NCBI RefSeq assembly: GCF_004343305.1
Contig: NZ_SMAF01000013.1
Span: 1 to 64,000, forward strand
DNA length: 64,000 nt
Direction of reading: 5' to 3'
Source: Pseudofulvimonas gallinarii
GTDB lineage: Bacteria; Pseudomonadota; Gammaproteobacteria; Xanthomonadales; UBA2363
Positions 27,400-35,559 of this stretch are shown here, in pieces (within the stretch, counting starts at the first letter, position 1; each line of letters opens with the position of its first letter). The position numbers and the translations under genes are program-made. The notes beneath the pieces were generated by a model. That model made no database searches and was not told where the DNA came from. It was given only the letters and a program-made list of their open reading frames with translations.

Positions 27400-28666
27400 C
27401 GATCCCGTCGTCGTCGGCCTGCAGGCCGGCGCGGGCGCTGGCCTGCTCATAGACGGCCCGGTCCAGCAGGCCGGTTTCCCGTGCTACCAGCACCGGCACC
27501 AGCATCTGTCCCGTCACGTTGGTCATCGTGCGCATCATGTCGAGGATGCGGTCGATGGCGAGCAGGAACCCGAGGCCTTCCAGCGGCAGCCCGGCCGCGC
27601 TCAGCACGACGGTGGCCATGACCACGGCCGTTCCCGGCACGCCGGCGGTACCGAAGCTGCCCAGCACCGACGCCATGGCGATGATCAGGTATTGCGGCAC
27701 GCTCAGTTCGATGCCGAAATACTGTGCGATGAAAACCGAAGCGAGCGCCGGATAGATCGCACCGCAGCCGTCCATCTTGATGCTCGCGCCCAACGGAACC
27801 GCGAAGGCGGTGTAGTTGCGGTCGACACCCAGGTTGTCGCTGACGCAACGCATCGCCACCGGCATGGAGGCGAAGCTGGACGAGGTGACGAAGGCGATCT
27901 GCATGCCGGGCGCGGCGCCGCGGAAGAAGCGCAGCGGATTCAGCCCATGCGCGGCCAGCAGGCCGCTGTACACCAGCGCGATGTGCAGCGCGCAGGCCAG
28001 GTAGAGGGCGACGACGAAATCGGCCAGGGGCAGCAGCCGCTCGAAACCATAGGTGCCGACCAGTGCCGCGATCAGGCCGAAGGTTCCGATCGGCGTGAAT
28101 TCCAGCACGAAGCGCGTCACCTGGATCATCAGGTCGCTGGCCTCGCCGGCCAGCGCGCGCAGTCGCGCGGTTTTCTCGCCCAGTCTGACCAGCGCGAAAC
28201 CGAGCAGGCCGGCGAAGAAAATCACCTGCAGGATGCGTCCTTCAGCCAGCGCCGCGAACGGATTGGAGGGCACCACGTCGAGCAGCACCTGGGCAACACC
28301 AGGCACCTCTCGCGGCGTGTAGTTGTCGACCGGCACCAGTTCGCCGACGCCGACACCGGGCTGCAGGATCCAGGCAACCGCCAGGCCGATGCCCACCGCA
28401 AGCAGCGCCGTCACCACGAACCAGGCGAAGGTGCGACCGGCCAGGCCGGCGATGCTGCGCTGGCCATGAAGGCTGGCCACGGCATTGATCACCGCAAAGA
28501 ACACCAGCGGCGTGGCGATCATTTTGATCAGGTTGACGTAAAGCGTACCCAGCGGCTGCAGCCAGGTGGCGGCTGCCGGACCAAGGAGCCAGCCGACCAG
28601 CCCGCCGAGGACGAAGCCGCCCAGGACACGCTGCCAGAAGGGAATGCGGAACCAGAGTTTCAACAT
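27386..28666 (-). CDS. Dicarboxylate/amino acid:cation symporter (DAACS, GltP/DctA-like)
   Basis: Sodium- or proton-coupled uptake of glutamate, aspartate or C4-dicarboxylates across the inner membrane. The 426 residues show the family's reentrant serine loop (TSSSFASMPVAM), the KMDGCGAIYP segment and the substrate/cation motif DRILDMMRTMTNVTGQ. The third-loop motif FGTAGVPGTAVVM is also present. Length and eight-helix layout are normal. The Cys in MDGCG replaces the usual Thr. Start ATG 28666; convergent with lysE-like gene. Confidence 0.92.
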   Translation of the reverse strand: MLKLWFRIPFWQRVLGGFVLGGLVGWLLGPAAATWLQPLGTLYVNLIKMIATPLVFFAVINAVASLHGQRSIAGLAGRTFAWFVVTALLAVGIGLAVAWILQPGVGVGELVPVDNYTPREVPGVAQVLLDVVPSNPFAALAEGRILQVIFFAGLLGFALVRLGEKTARLRALAGEASDLMIQVTRFVLEFTPIGTFGLIAALVGTYGFERLLPLADFVVALYLACALHIALVYSGLLAAHGLNPLRFFRGAAPGMQIAFVTSSSFASMPVAMRCVSDNLGVDRNYTAFAVPLGASIKMDGCGAIYPALASVFIAQYFGIELSVPQYLIIAMASVLGSFGTAGVPGTAVVMATVVLSAAGLPLEGLGFLLAIDRILDMMRTMTNVTGQMLVPVLVARETGLLDRAVYEQASARAGLQADDDGIARPD

Positions 28667-29260
28667 CGTGCGACGCGTGCGATGGCCGGCCGGCGTGGCC
28701 GGTCACCACGATACAGGCGATCGAGGCGGCATTCATGCGGCGCAACATCGACCAGACGGCGGCCAGGCTCGGGCTGGCGCCGGCCTTGCGCGGACCGGCC
28801 GCCCCTTCCGGTTGATACGTGCAGAAGTGTGAGCCGGAAGGAAACGGCCCGCGACGTTGCCGCCGCGGGCCGCGTTACCGGTGTTGCCATGCCGGACTCC
28901 GCCGAATCCGACCGTGACAGGATTCTCCGAGGGGTGCCGATCGGGAATCGGGCGATTCCGGTTCCGGCATCGGAATTTTCCGTGTCCCCGGGCATCCTTC
29001 GGGAATCGCAGCGCTGTTGCAGTGCGAGCCCCTGCCGGGTCCGGTCTCGTCCAGCCGATCACGCAAAAAAGCCGCCCACCCGGAATCCGGTCCCGGTGGG
29101 CGGTAATCGCGCGACGATGACCCGGCGAGGGGGTGCCGGATCGTGCCAGCCGGAGAGTGAGAGGACATCAGGCCAGCGCGGACATGCTGGCCGGTGCTAT
29201 CGCCCGGGTCATCGGCGATTTTCCGAATGCGGCCTCGGAAAATTCCGAGTCCGCCCGTGG
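28667..29260. other. Intergenic region with hairpins, no gene seen
   Basis: About 600 bp between the symporter promoter side and the end of the SGNH pseudogene. It contains a GC-rich hairpin (ggcccgcg / cgcgggcc, about 28846-28872), a small inverted repeat ggaatcg / cgattcc near 28951-28966, a minus-strand terminator (29065-29103) and an 8-bp stem ttttccga / tcggaaaa (29219-29242). Confidence 0.5.
29065..29103 (-). terminator. Rho-independent terminator after the SGNH gene
   Basis: On the minus strand a perfect 9-bp stem, ccgcccacc / ggtgggcgg (29072-29080 and 29095-29103), is followed by C and six T. It lies about 160 bp beyond the SGNH hydrolase stop. Confidence 0.8.
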
Positions 29261-30108
29261 CTATTCGAACGGCGTCCGCAGCAGGGTGTCGAAACGCACG
29301 TGGAAGTAGTTCTCGTAGAGGTTCTGCACCAGCACGTCATAGCCGGACGGCGTCAGGTGGAAGCAGTCGCGCCCGACAAAGCCGTGGTCGCGCATGGCGG
29401 TCACCGGACTGGGTCGGGACGGGTCACCCGGCGGCGGAAGATCACCCGGAGCGAAGGTGTCGACGCCAAAGGTAAACTGCATCTGCCCGGCATGGCTGAC
29501 ATGGCGCACGCGCGGATGCGCGGTCAGGCTGGCCAGGTCGGATTCGAAATCGGCCATGGCTTCGTTGATCTGGCCGGTGTCGGCGAGCCCATCGACTGGT
29601 GCAGCGGCCGGCACACGGCGATGCCGGCAAGGCTGTTGAGGGTGTCGCGGAAGTTCGGGTAGTCGTACAGGCTGATCACGATCTCGACCTGCGGCCGCGT
29701 GTCGATGATGTGGTGGATCACGGTGTCCAGGTCGTCTCGGATCTACTGGCGCAGCGCCGCGGCATCCGGCGGCGACATCGAGACCGACCAGGCATCGAGG
29801 AAATCGTTGCCACCGATGGTGAGCTGCACGGTGTCGATGGAGGGATTGGCGTCAAGCGCCTGGCTGATCAACGCCAGTCCTGACGGTGCCGCCCATTCGG
29901 CCGCGGTCGAGCCGCTCTCCGTCGTCGTCGCGCCAACCACACCGAACCGTTCGGCATCATGGGCCGCGAACACCAGCGCGTGCACGCCGTCTTCCCACTG
30001 TTGTGCCGCCCAGCTGTCGCCGACCAGCAACACCTTCGGTACCGTCTGCGCCCAGGCCGGCAGCGCGCACAGCGCCAGCGACCATGCCAGTGATCGAGCA
30101 ATCCGCAT
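29261..30108 (-). pseudogene. Secreted SGNH/GDSL hydrolase with stop codon and frameshift
   Basis: A lipase/esterase-like gene in pieces. It starts with a signal peptide (MRIARSLAWSLALCALPAWAQ), the catalytic Ser block VLLVGDSWA, block III IGGNDFLDAW, and near the end the catalytic D-x-x-H (GRDCFHLTPSGYD). An in-frame TAG interrupts it at 29743-29745 after ...AALRQ. The frame then continues (RDDLDTVIHHIIDTRPQVEI) until a 1-nt loss around 29570-29574, after which the sense runs on in another frame (GQINEAMADFES...) to 29261. All functional blocks are still present, so decay is recent or the errors are in the assembly. Confidence 0.85.
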
Positions 30109-30380
30109 TCAGTTGTTCCTCCCGTGGAAGTCCGATGGTAATCAGGCGCGGCACCGGCCCCAAGCGCGGATGATGTGCATGCGCAACATCCGGTGATGGA
30201 AAACGGGCGTATCGGGCGACCGCCGGATGCGGGTCGCCACTGCGGCAGGCCGTGCCGTCGCGAGGTCGCCCGGCGATGCGACGGGCCACGGCCGGAAGGC
30301 CGCCCGCGTTCCCGGTATCGAGGGGCAACGCCTGTCCGGTGCTGCCCGTACCATCTGGCTACGAACCCGAGGACCTCTCG
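30109..30380. other. Divergent intergenic region
   Basis: Separates the SGNH pseudogene and the acetyltransferase, which are transcribed away from each other, so it must contain both promoters. I could not pick convincing -35/-10 pairs. Confidence 0.4.
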
Positions 30381-31022
30381 ATGACCGGACCCGATCCCAG
30401 CAACCCGCACCCGATGCCGGGATTCCCGCAGGTGTGCTACATCCGCAACACGATCCGCAATCCGAACATCATCGTCGGCGAGTACACCTACTACGACGAT
30501 CCGGAAAACCCGGAGGATTTCGAGCGCAATGTCCTCTACCACTTGCCCTTCATCGGCGACCGGCTGGTGATCGGTCGCTTCTGCGCCATCGCGCGCGGTG
30601 CCAGGTTCATCATGAATGGCGCGAACCACAAGATGGATGGACTGTCGACCTATCCGTTCCAGATCTTCGGCAATGGCTGGGAAAAGGTGATGCCGGAGCG
30701 CTCCGGCCTGGGCAGTCGTGGCGACACGGTGATCGGCAACGACGTGTGGATCGGCTATGAGGCGCTGATCATGCCCGGCGTGAAGATCGGCAACGGCGCC
30801 ATCGTCGCGGCACGCAGCGTCGTCGCCTCCGACGTGCCGGCGTACACCCTCGTCGGCGGCAATCCGGCGCGACCGATCCGCCAGCGCTTCGATCCGCAGA
30901 AAGTGGCGCGCCTGGAAGCGCTGGCCTGGTGGGACTGGCCGGTTGAAACGATCACCCGCCATCTCGAACTGATCGTCGGGGCCGACGTCGACGCCCTCGC
31001 GACCGTGGCCCCGGAGCACTGA
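30381..31022 (+). CDS. Vat/CatB-like xenobiotic O-acetyltransferase (left-handed beta helix)
   Basis: The 213 residues form hexapeptide repeats ([47 protein letters not shown]), with the catalytic His in [19 protein letters not shown], the signature of the Vat (streptogramin A) and CatB (chloramphenicol) acetyltransferase group. Length matches Vat/CatB enzymes. Acetyl-CoA donor is expected. Ribosome site GAGGA lies before ATG 30381. Chromosomal members of this group need not confer resistance, so substrate is open. A pyrimidine-dimer glycosylase gene starts 2 bp after its stop. Confidence 0.88.
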   Translation: MTGPDPSNPHPMPGFPQVCYIRNTIRNPNIIVGEYTYYDDPENPEDFERNVLYHLPFIGDRLVIGRFCAIARGARFIMNGANHKMDGLSTYPFQIFGNGWEKVMPERSGLGSRGDTVIGNDVWIGYEALIMPGVKIGNGAIVAARSVVASDVPAYTLVGGNPARPIRQRFDPQKVARLEALAWWDWPVETITRHLELIVGADVDALATVAPEH

Positions 31023-31024
31023 CC

Positions 31025-31456
31025 ATGCGCCTGTGGTCATTGCATCCGCGCCATCTCGATCCCGCTGGCCTGGTGGCGCTGTGGCGCGAGGCACTACTGG
31101 CCAAGGCCGTGCTGCGCGGGGAAACCCGAGGCTATCGCCACCATCCGCAACTGCAGCGGTTCCAGGCCCATCCGCAGCCGCGCTCCGCCATCAACGCCTA
31201 TCTCGCGGCGGTGCATGAGGAAGCCAGCACGCGCGGTTACCGTTTCGATCGCAGCAAGATCGGCCCGGTCCGTGAAGTCGAATCGATCGCGGTCAGCAGT
31301 GGGCAGCTGGCGCTGGAATGGACACACCTGCTGCGCAAGCTTGAAGTGCGCAGTCCCGCCGTCCATGAACGCTGGGCAGGCACGCCCGGGCCGGACTGCC
31401 ATCCGCTGTTCCATCGGGTGCCCGGACCGGTGGCGAGCTGGGAAAAGGCTGTCTGA
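31025..31456 (+). CDS. Pyrimidine dimer DNA glycosylase family protein
   Basis: The 143-residue protein begins MRLWSLHPRHLDPAGLVALWREALLAKAVL with later YRHHPQLQRF, the conserved opening of the Pyr_excise family, which includes T4 endonuclease V-type repair enzymes and many uncharacterised bacterial homologues. Activity on UV dimers would be base-excision repair. It is tightly coupled to the acetyltransferase (2-bp gap). Whether catalytic residues equivalent to T4 endonuclease V are kept cannot be judged by eye. Confidence 0.75.
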   Translation: MRLWSLHPRHLDPAGLVALWREALLAKAVLRGETRGYRHHPQLQRFQAHPQPRSAINAYLAAVHEEASTRGYRFDRSKIGPVREVESIAVSSGQLALEWTHLLRKLEVRSPAVHERWAGTPGPDCHPLFHRVPGPVASWEKAV

Positions 31457-31644
31457 AACAACGCACCCGGCAGCGGATGCGCGCCGCCGCGATCGATCCG
31501 GCGCCCGGCCGGTTGCCGCCGCTCGCGGCAAGGCCCCTGCCGACGCAACCCTTGCCTGCGTTCCGCAACCCGCTCCACGCGGCGTGCCGAGGGCGGCCTG
31601 CTGGTGCCGGCCACTAGACTGGTTCCAGCTTCCACGGAGTTGCC

Positions 31645-32877
31645 ATGAAGACGATCCGCCGCCTGCCTTCCACCCTGGCCCTGGTTTCCGCCTGTCTTTT
31701 CGCCCTGTCCGCCTTCGCCGGGCGCGACCACCTCGACATCAGCGAGGCCGATGCCTGGGCGCTGCATTCGCGTGTCCTCACCCTCGACACGCATGTCGAT
31801 ATCGGCCGCGGTTACGCGACCCACCAGCTCGATCCAGGCGGACTCACGCGCGCGCAGGTCGATCTGCCGAAGATGCGGGCCGGCGACCTCGACGCTGTCT
31901 TCCTCATCGTCTATACCGGCCAGGGACCGCTGACCGCCGAAGGCTATGCCGGCGCCCGTGGGCAGGCCGAGAACAGCTACCAGGCGATCCAGCGCTTCGT
32001 GCGCGCCTATCCCGACCAGGTCGGACTGGCACGCAGCGCCGACGACATCGGATCCATCCACGCCAGCGGTCGTCGTGTCGTCGTCATGGGCATGGAAAAC
32101 GCGTATCCACTGGGTGACAGCGTCGCCGACGTGGGGCTCTGGGCACGACGCGGCGTGCGCTATGTAGGCCTGACGCATATCGGCCACAACCAGTTCGCCG
32201 GCAGCTCGAATCCGCAGGAAAGGCTGGGCGACGGCGAGGACACCGGCCTCAGCGATCTCGGCCGCGAACTGGTCAAGGCGCTCAACGACCATGGCGTGAT
32301 GATCGACGTCTCGCACGTCGGCAAGCGTTCGATGATGGAGGCCACCGCCCTGTCGCGGGCGCCGGTGATCGCCTCGCATTCCGGCGCCCATGGCCACTAT
32401 GCCAATGCCCGCAACCTCGACGATGAACAGCTGCGTGCGATCCGGGACAACGGCGGCGTCGCGCAGATGGTCGCCTTCCGCAGCTACGTGGCCGACCTCA
32501 GCCCGGGCGTGGCCGAAGGCCAGGTGGCACTGCGGGAACGCTTTTTCGCCAATGGCTGGCAATCAGCCACTGAGGCCGACATCGCCGCCTACCAGGCCGA
32601 GCTGGCAAAGCTGCGCAGCGAGCATGGCGACGTCGACGTGCGCCAGTTCGTCGATCACATCGACTACGCGGTGAAGCTGGTCGGCATCGGGCATGTCGGC
32701 ATTGCGTCCGACTTCGATGGCGGTGGCGGTGTGCAGGGCTGGGATGACGCCAGCGAAAGCGTCAACGTCACCTGGGAACTGATGCGCCGCGGCTACAGCG
32801 AAGAACAGATCGCCAAGCTGTGGGGCGGCAATGTCCTGCGCGTGATGCGCGAGGCGGAGCGCCTGCGTCGGCGTTGA
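31645..32877 (+). CDS. Secreted/periplasmic membrane-type dipeptidase
   Basis: Zinc dipeptidase of the renal dipeptidase family (M19). The 410 residues start with a signal peptide (about 1-25, cleavage near SAFA-G). Metal-binding elements are DTHVDIG near residue 53, the Glu in VVMGMENAYPLG, LTHIGHN, IDVSHVG and SHSGAHGHYANARN; the C-terminus has GIASDFDGGGG. GGAG lies before ATG 31645. Expected to cleave dipeptides, possibly with D-amino acids, outside the cytoplasm. Confidence 0.93.
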   Translation: MKTIRRLPSTLALVSACLFALSAFAGRDHLDISEADAWALHSRVLTLDTHVDIGRGYATHQLDPGGLTRAQVDLPKMRAGDLDAVFLIVYTGQGPLTAEGYAGARGQAENSYQAIQRFVRAYPDQVGLARSADDIGSIHASGRRVVVMGMENAYPLGDSVADVGLWARRGVRYVGLTHIGHNQFAGSSNPQERLGDGEDTGLSDLGRELVKALNDHGVMIDVSHVGKRSMMEATALSRAPVIASHSGAHGHYANARNLDDEQLRAIRDNGGVAQMVAFRSYVADLSPGVAEGQVALRERFFANGWQSATEADIAAYQAELAKLRSEHGDVDVRQFVDHIDYAVKLVGIGHVGIASDFDGGGGVQGWDDASESVNVTWELMRRGYSEEQIAKLWGGNVLRVMREAERLRRR

Positions 32878-33273
32878 GCCGGCGTATCCGCGCGGACGCA
32901 GCCGGGGACGCGCCTGGTCTTCTGTGCGTGATGCGCGGGGTACCGCGCCTGATCTTCTGCGCGTGATGCGCGGGGTACGAGACTGGATTCCTGCGCGTGA
33001 TGCGCATATTGGCCGCGCGCCGGCCGGGGCACCCCGCGCGCATCGGTGCTCGACATTGGTCTCCCGAGCGTGACCCGCGATAGCCCGTGCGGGCGCTGCG
33101 GACACCGATGCGCGCATCGACGTGCGACGCGGATGCGCACGCGACGCACGGGACGGAACGTCTGCGAGCGTGGGTTCCACGGATCGAAGCGGCTGCCTGC
33201 CCCGGGACATCGACGCACGCATCGGCCGTGGGGCTTCGGCCCCATCGCATGGATTCGATTCACGGCGCCATGG
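32878..33273. other. GATGCGC-rich intergenic region
   Basis: About 400 bp without a gene. The left part is three 35-bp tandem repeats (32909-33013). The right part (33040-33230) is crowded with degenerate GATGCGC/CGCATC words, including the 12-bp palindrome gatgcgcgcatc near 33107. It separates convergent genes (dipeptidase and RES toxin). Confidence 0.7.
32909..33013. repeat. Three 35-bp tandem repeats
   Basis: Units at 32909-32943, 32944-32978 and 32979-33013. The first two differ at two positions; the third keeps the core tgcgcgtgatgcgc but diverges at the ends. Each unit contains gcgc-gtgat-gcgc, an imperfect dyad. The period and adjacency do not suit a CRISPR array, since there are no spacers. 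Confidence 0.9.
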
Positions 33274-33972
33274 CTAGCGGCGCAGATCGCCTTCCGACAG
33301 CCGCGTGTGCAGCACGCCGGTCTGTCGTTCCACGTCCACATGCCGGGCGACCGGATCGATGCGGTAGGTCAGGTAATGGCTGACCCGCGCGTTGCCGAGT
33401 GGATCCTCGCGGAATGTCACCAGGCAGTCGCCGTCACGCCAGCGCGCCGAGGGATAGAGCAGTCCGGCCTGTCCCTGGCGCGCCAGGTAATGGCCGATCG
33501 ACTGTGTGGCCGTATAGTCGTTGGCGACCAGTTCCGGATGCCCCGTTTCCTTGCCGCGCACATCGACGAACAGGCCGGCGGCGTGCACGAGGTACACGCA
33601 GCGATGACGGATCACCGGCTGTTCGACACCTTCGATGGCCAGCACCTGCTGCAGCGCGTGGTAACAGGTTTCCGCCAGCGCCGTCGCCTCGTCGAGCGCG
33701 CCGTACCAGGCACGTGTCGTGCCATCGGCGAAGCGGCTGCCGACGATGGCATCGGCGGTGAACGGGTACAGCACGGCTTCCGAATACGCCAGGCCACGCT
33801 GGATCACGCCACGGCCGGCGGGACGCACGGCCATTTCCGCCAGCACGGCGGCCGACTGCGCCCCGGTATCCGGCACGAGGTCGTCGAACAGGTTCTGCGA
33901 ATGCCGCAGCGAGGTGATGTTTCGAACTACATCGCCGTCGAACCGCGTCAGCGTATCCAGCAGCGCCATCAC
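33274..33972 (-). CDS. RES-domain toxin
   Basis: RES toxins of RES-Xre modules are known to deplete NAD+ (MbcT, for example). The 232 residues show the family segments RFADGTTRAWYGALDEATALAETCYH and the downstream Glu/Ser residues within a compact single domain. Its ATG overlaps the antitoxin stop as ATGA (33969-33972), the standard antitoxin-first order. No signal peptide. Usual length for the family. Confidence 0.88.
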   Translation of the reverse strand: MMALLDTLTRFDGDVVRNITSLRHSQNLFDDLVPDTGAQSAAVLAEMAVRPAGRGVIQRGLAYSEAVLYPFTADAIVGSRFADGTTRAWYGALDEATALAETCYHALQQVLAIEGVEQPVIRHRCVYLVHAAGLFVDVRGKETGHPELVANDYTATQSIGHYLARQGQAGLLYPSARWRDGDCLVTFREDPLGNARVSHYLTYRIDPVARHVDVERQTGVLHTRLSEGDLRR

Positions 33973-34385
33973 TGGCCCCGCTGGAAATCGACCAGCCGCG
34001 CCACGCGGGCAATGCCGATCAGTCCGCCGGCCAGCATCACGTCCAGTGGCCGTTCGCCGGCCAGTGCGCTGTTGCGGCGCTTCACCCAGCTCCAGCGCAG
34101 CGCTTCGTCTTCGGGAAACAGCAGGCGCAGGCCCTTGTGGATGCCGAGCAGGTAGCCGGCGCGGTCCAGGCAGTCGCGGCTGTCCGGCAGCGGCTGGTCG
34201 CCGCGCTGGTAGGCGCGCACCAGCTTGCGGCTCTCCGGGCTCATACCCAGCAGCAGCATCTGCTCGGCCGTGGTCAGTTCCCAGCGCGCGAACAGCGCCA
34301 CCAGCGTCCGCGCCAGGTCCCGGCGCACCTGCTCGTCGCGCACCGCCAGTTGCGGGGCGGCTTCGGTAAGGGTCGAGGTGGTCAT
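33969..34385 (-). CDS. Xre/MbcA/ParS-type antitoxin of the RES toxin
   Basis: The 138 residues have a helical N-terminal DNA-binding part (about 20-75, WELTTAEQMLLLGMSPESRKLVRAY) and the C-terminal MbcA/ParS antitoxin domain (RAGYLLGIHKGLRLLFPEDEALRWSWVKRRN...PLDVMLAGGLIG). It should neutralise the RES protein and repress the pair. It lies just downstream of tRNA-Leu on the same strand. The predicted promoter puts the transcript start at or next to the ATG. Confidence 0.88.
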   Translation of the reverse strand: MTTSTLTEAAPQLAVRDEQVRRDLARTLVALFARWELTTAEQMLLLGMSPESRKLVRAYQRGDQPLPDSRDCLDRAGYLLGIHKGLRLLFPEDEALRWSWVKRRNSALAGERPLDVMLAGGLIGIARVARLVDFQRGQ

Positions 34386-34391
34386 GTCCCC

Positions 34392-34419
34392 ATCATAGGG
34401 AGATCATTCCCCGCTTCAA
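34392..34419 (-). promoter_or_regulatory. Predicted promoter of the RES-Xre operon
   Basis: On the minus strand -35 TTGAAG (34414-34419), 16-bp spacer and -10 TATGAT (34392-34397). The antitoxin ATG starts 6 nt after the -10, so the message is probably leaderless or nearly so. No usable Shine-Dalgarno spacing is available. Confidence 0.6.
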
Positions 34420-34493
34420 GCGCACCGTCGCACCCGGCGAGACGGACCGCACCCAGTCCATGATGGTACGTCTGTTGGCCAAACCGAATTGGC

Positions 34494-34806
34494 TGGTGCC
34501 CGAGGCCGGACTCGAACCGGCATAACCGCGAGGTCGAGGGATTTTCGTCCCACTTCGGCTTTCGCCGCCAGCGCGAATGCGCTGTTCGTGGGCTGGAGCA
34601 CGCCTTCACCTTGGCCATGTCCGGCTTTAGGTGCCCGCCGTCTGCTCTCTACACCTTCCCGGCTCGCACCGGGCTTGGCTCGGCGTTGGCTCGGATACCA
34701 CAGCATCCAGGGCTTTCACCGACTTTGACGGGCTTCACTCCGGAGGTTTCCCCCCGGAGGCTCAATTACTCAAGTCCCTTGTGTCTACCAATTTCACCAC
34801 TCGGGC
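34494..34806 (-). tRNA. tRNA-Leu(UAA), interrupted by a group I intron
   Basis: 5' exon 34806-34772 (35 nt, from GCCCGAGTGG to AGGGACTT) and 3' exon 34545-34494 (52 nt, from AAAATCCCTCG to CTCGGGCACCA). Joined, they give an 87-nt class II tRNA. The acceptor stem GCCCGAG/CTCGGGC is perfect, the anticodon stem AGGGA/TCCCT is perfect with loop CTTAAAA (anticodon TAA), a long variable arm is present, and the T arm GCCGG-TTCGAGT-CCGGC ends in an encoded CCA. The exons are 226 nt apart. Neither half is usable alone, so the gene depends on splicing. Confidence 0.95.
34546..34771 (-). ncRNA. Group I intron (IC3-like) in the tRNA-Leu(UAA) anticodon loop
   Basis: Inserted between U34 and A35, the site of the cyanobacterial/plastid tRNA-Leu intron. 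The 5' exon ends in U and the intron ends in G, as group I requires. Conserved pieces seen on the minus strand: TAATTGAGCC near the 5' end (with GAG able to pair the exon CUU through a U.G), the catalytic core GGTGTAGAGA (34655-34646) with AGACGG and GGCACCTAA (34635-34627), a P2-like hairpin CTCCGG/CCGGAG, a hairpin CCCGG-TGCGAG-CCGGG, a P9-like hairpin CAGCGC-ATTC-GCGCTG, and a GAAA tetraloop stem CGGC-GAAA-GCCG. It has no ORF. At 226 nt it is close to the 249-nt Anabaena intron. Self-splicing is inferred. Confidence 0.92.
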
Positions 34807-34880
34807 GTCGCTTGTAGTGAACACGTCCTGGATCCATGGGATCACCGGACACATACAACCTGGGCCAATATTCTCGCAGT

Positions 34881-35555
34881 CTAGACCACATGCGTCGTCA
34901 GGACCTCCTCCCCCAGCATGTCGGTGATCTTTACCGCAACGGTCGCCCCTCCCTCTGGTACGTCCAGCGTGTACTCGCCGGCCACGAAGTCGGCCTTGCG
35001 GGCGGGCACGTCGGCGTGGACCACGTTGAACACGACGCCGTCGTAATCGGTGTCGATCATCACGCTGTCTACCATGGTACGCCAGTCGGTGACCCTGGCT
35101 TGGACCACGCCGGACTGAGCTATGACAACGCCTTGGCCGAGACTGTCAACGGGCAGCGTGCAGTCCTGGTGCCACTCGGCGGTGCGCGCGCGCATGAAGT
35201 CGCGGGTCGCCTGGTAGATGGTGAAGGTCGGGTCCAGGGTGAAGTCCAGGGCGATCAGCTCGTCGCCCACCGCGTTCCACTTATCGCTGCCCGCGCGGCC
35301 GCCTGCGCCCACAGCCGGCTGGCGTTCTAGCGGGTGCTCCGAACGAATGTGCCGACCCCTTGGTCACCCGACCTCGCGATCCAGGCTGCGGCCAACACCA
35401 ATAGCCTGCTGCGGGATACGCAGGAATGGCGGCCTTCCGGCTTCACGGCCAGAGAGCCAGTCCAGGATCTCGGCTATCGCGGGATACTGCTCATGGGAAT
35501 AGCCGGAGTCACGCCAGCGAGCCAATTTTTCGGCGATCAGTTGAGGCAGTTGCAT
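34881..35555 (-). pseudogene. Fused remnant of a restriction-modification system
   Basis: One continuous frame broken only by a TGA at 35364-35366. Before the stop, MQLPQLIAEKLARWRDSG...QYPAIAEILDW resembles, from memory, the N-terminus of DEAD/DEAH helicases of type III-like restriction systems. After it, HIRSEHPLERQPAVGAGG and SDKWNAVGDELIALDF... to TVAVKITDMLGEEVL resembles the C-terminus of an adenine-specific methyltransferase from such loci. A large internal deletion joining two genes (or two ends) in frame best explains it. It follows vapC by 4 bp. No enzymatic core remains. Confidence 0.55.
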
Positions 35556-35559
35556 GCAG

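Noticed and set aside
32909-33013. CRISPR array
   Set aside because: The 35-bp units abut directly with no spacers, and no cas genes are nearby.
34494-34806. Duplicate tRNA-Leu halves as attL/attR of a small island
   Set aside because: The two halves are complementary parts of one tRNA, not repeats, and the sequence between them has group I core motifs and exact intron borders.
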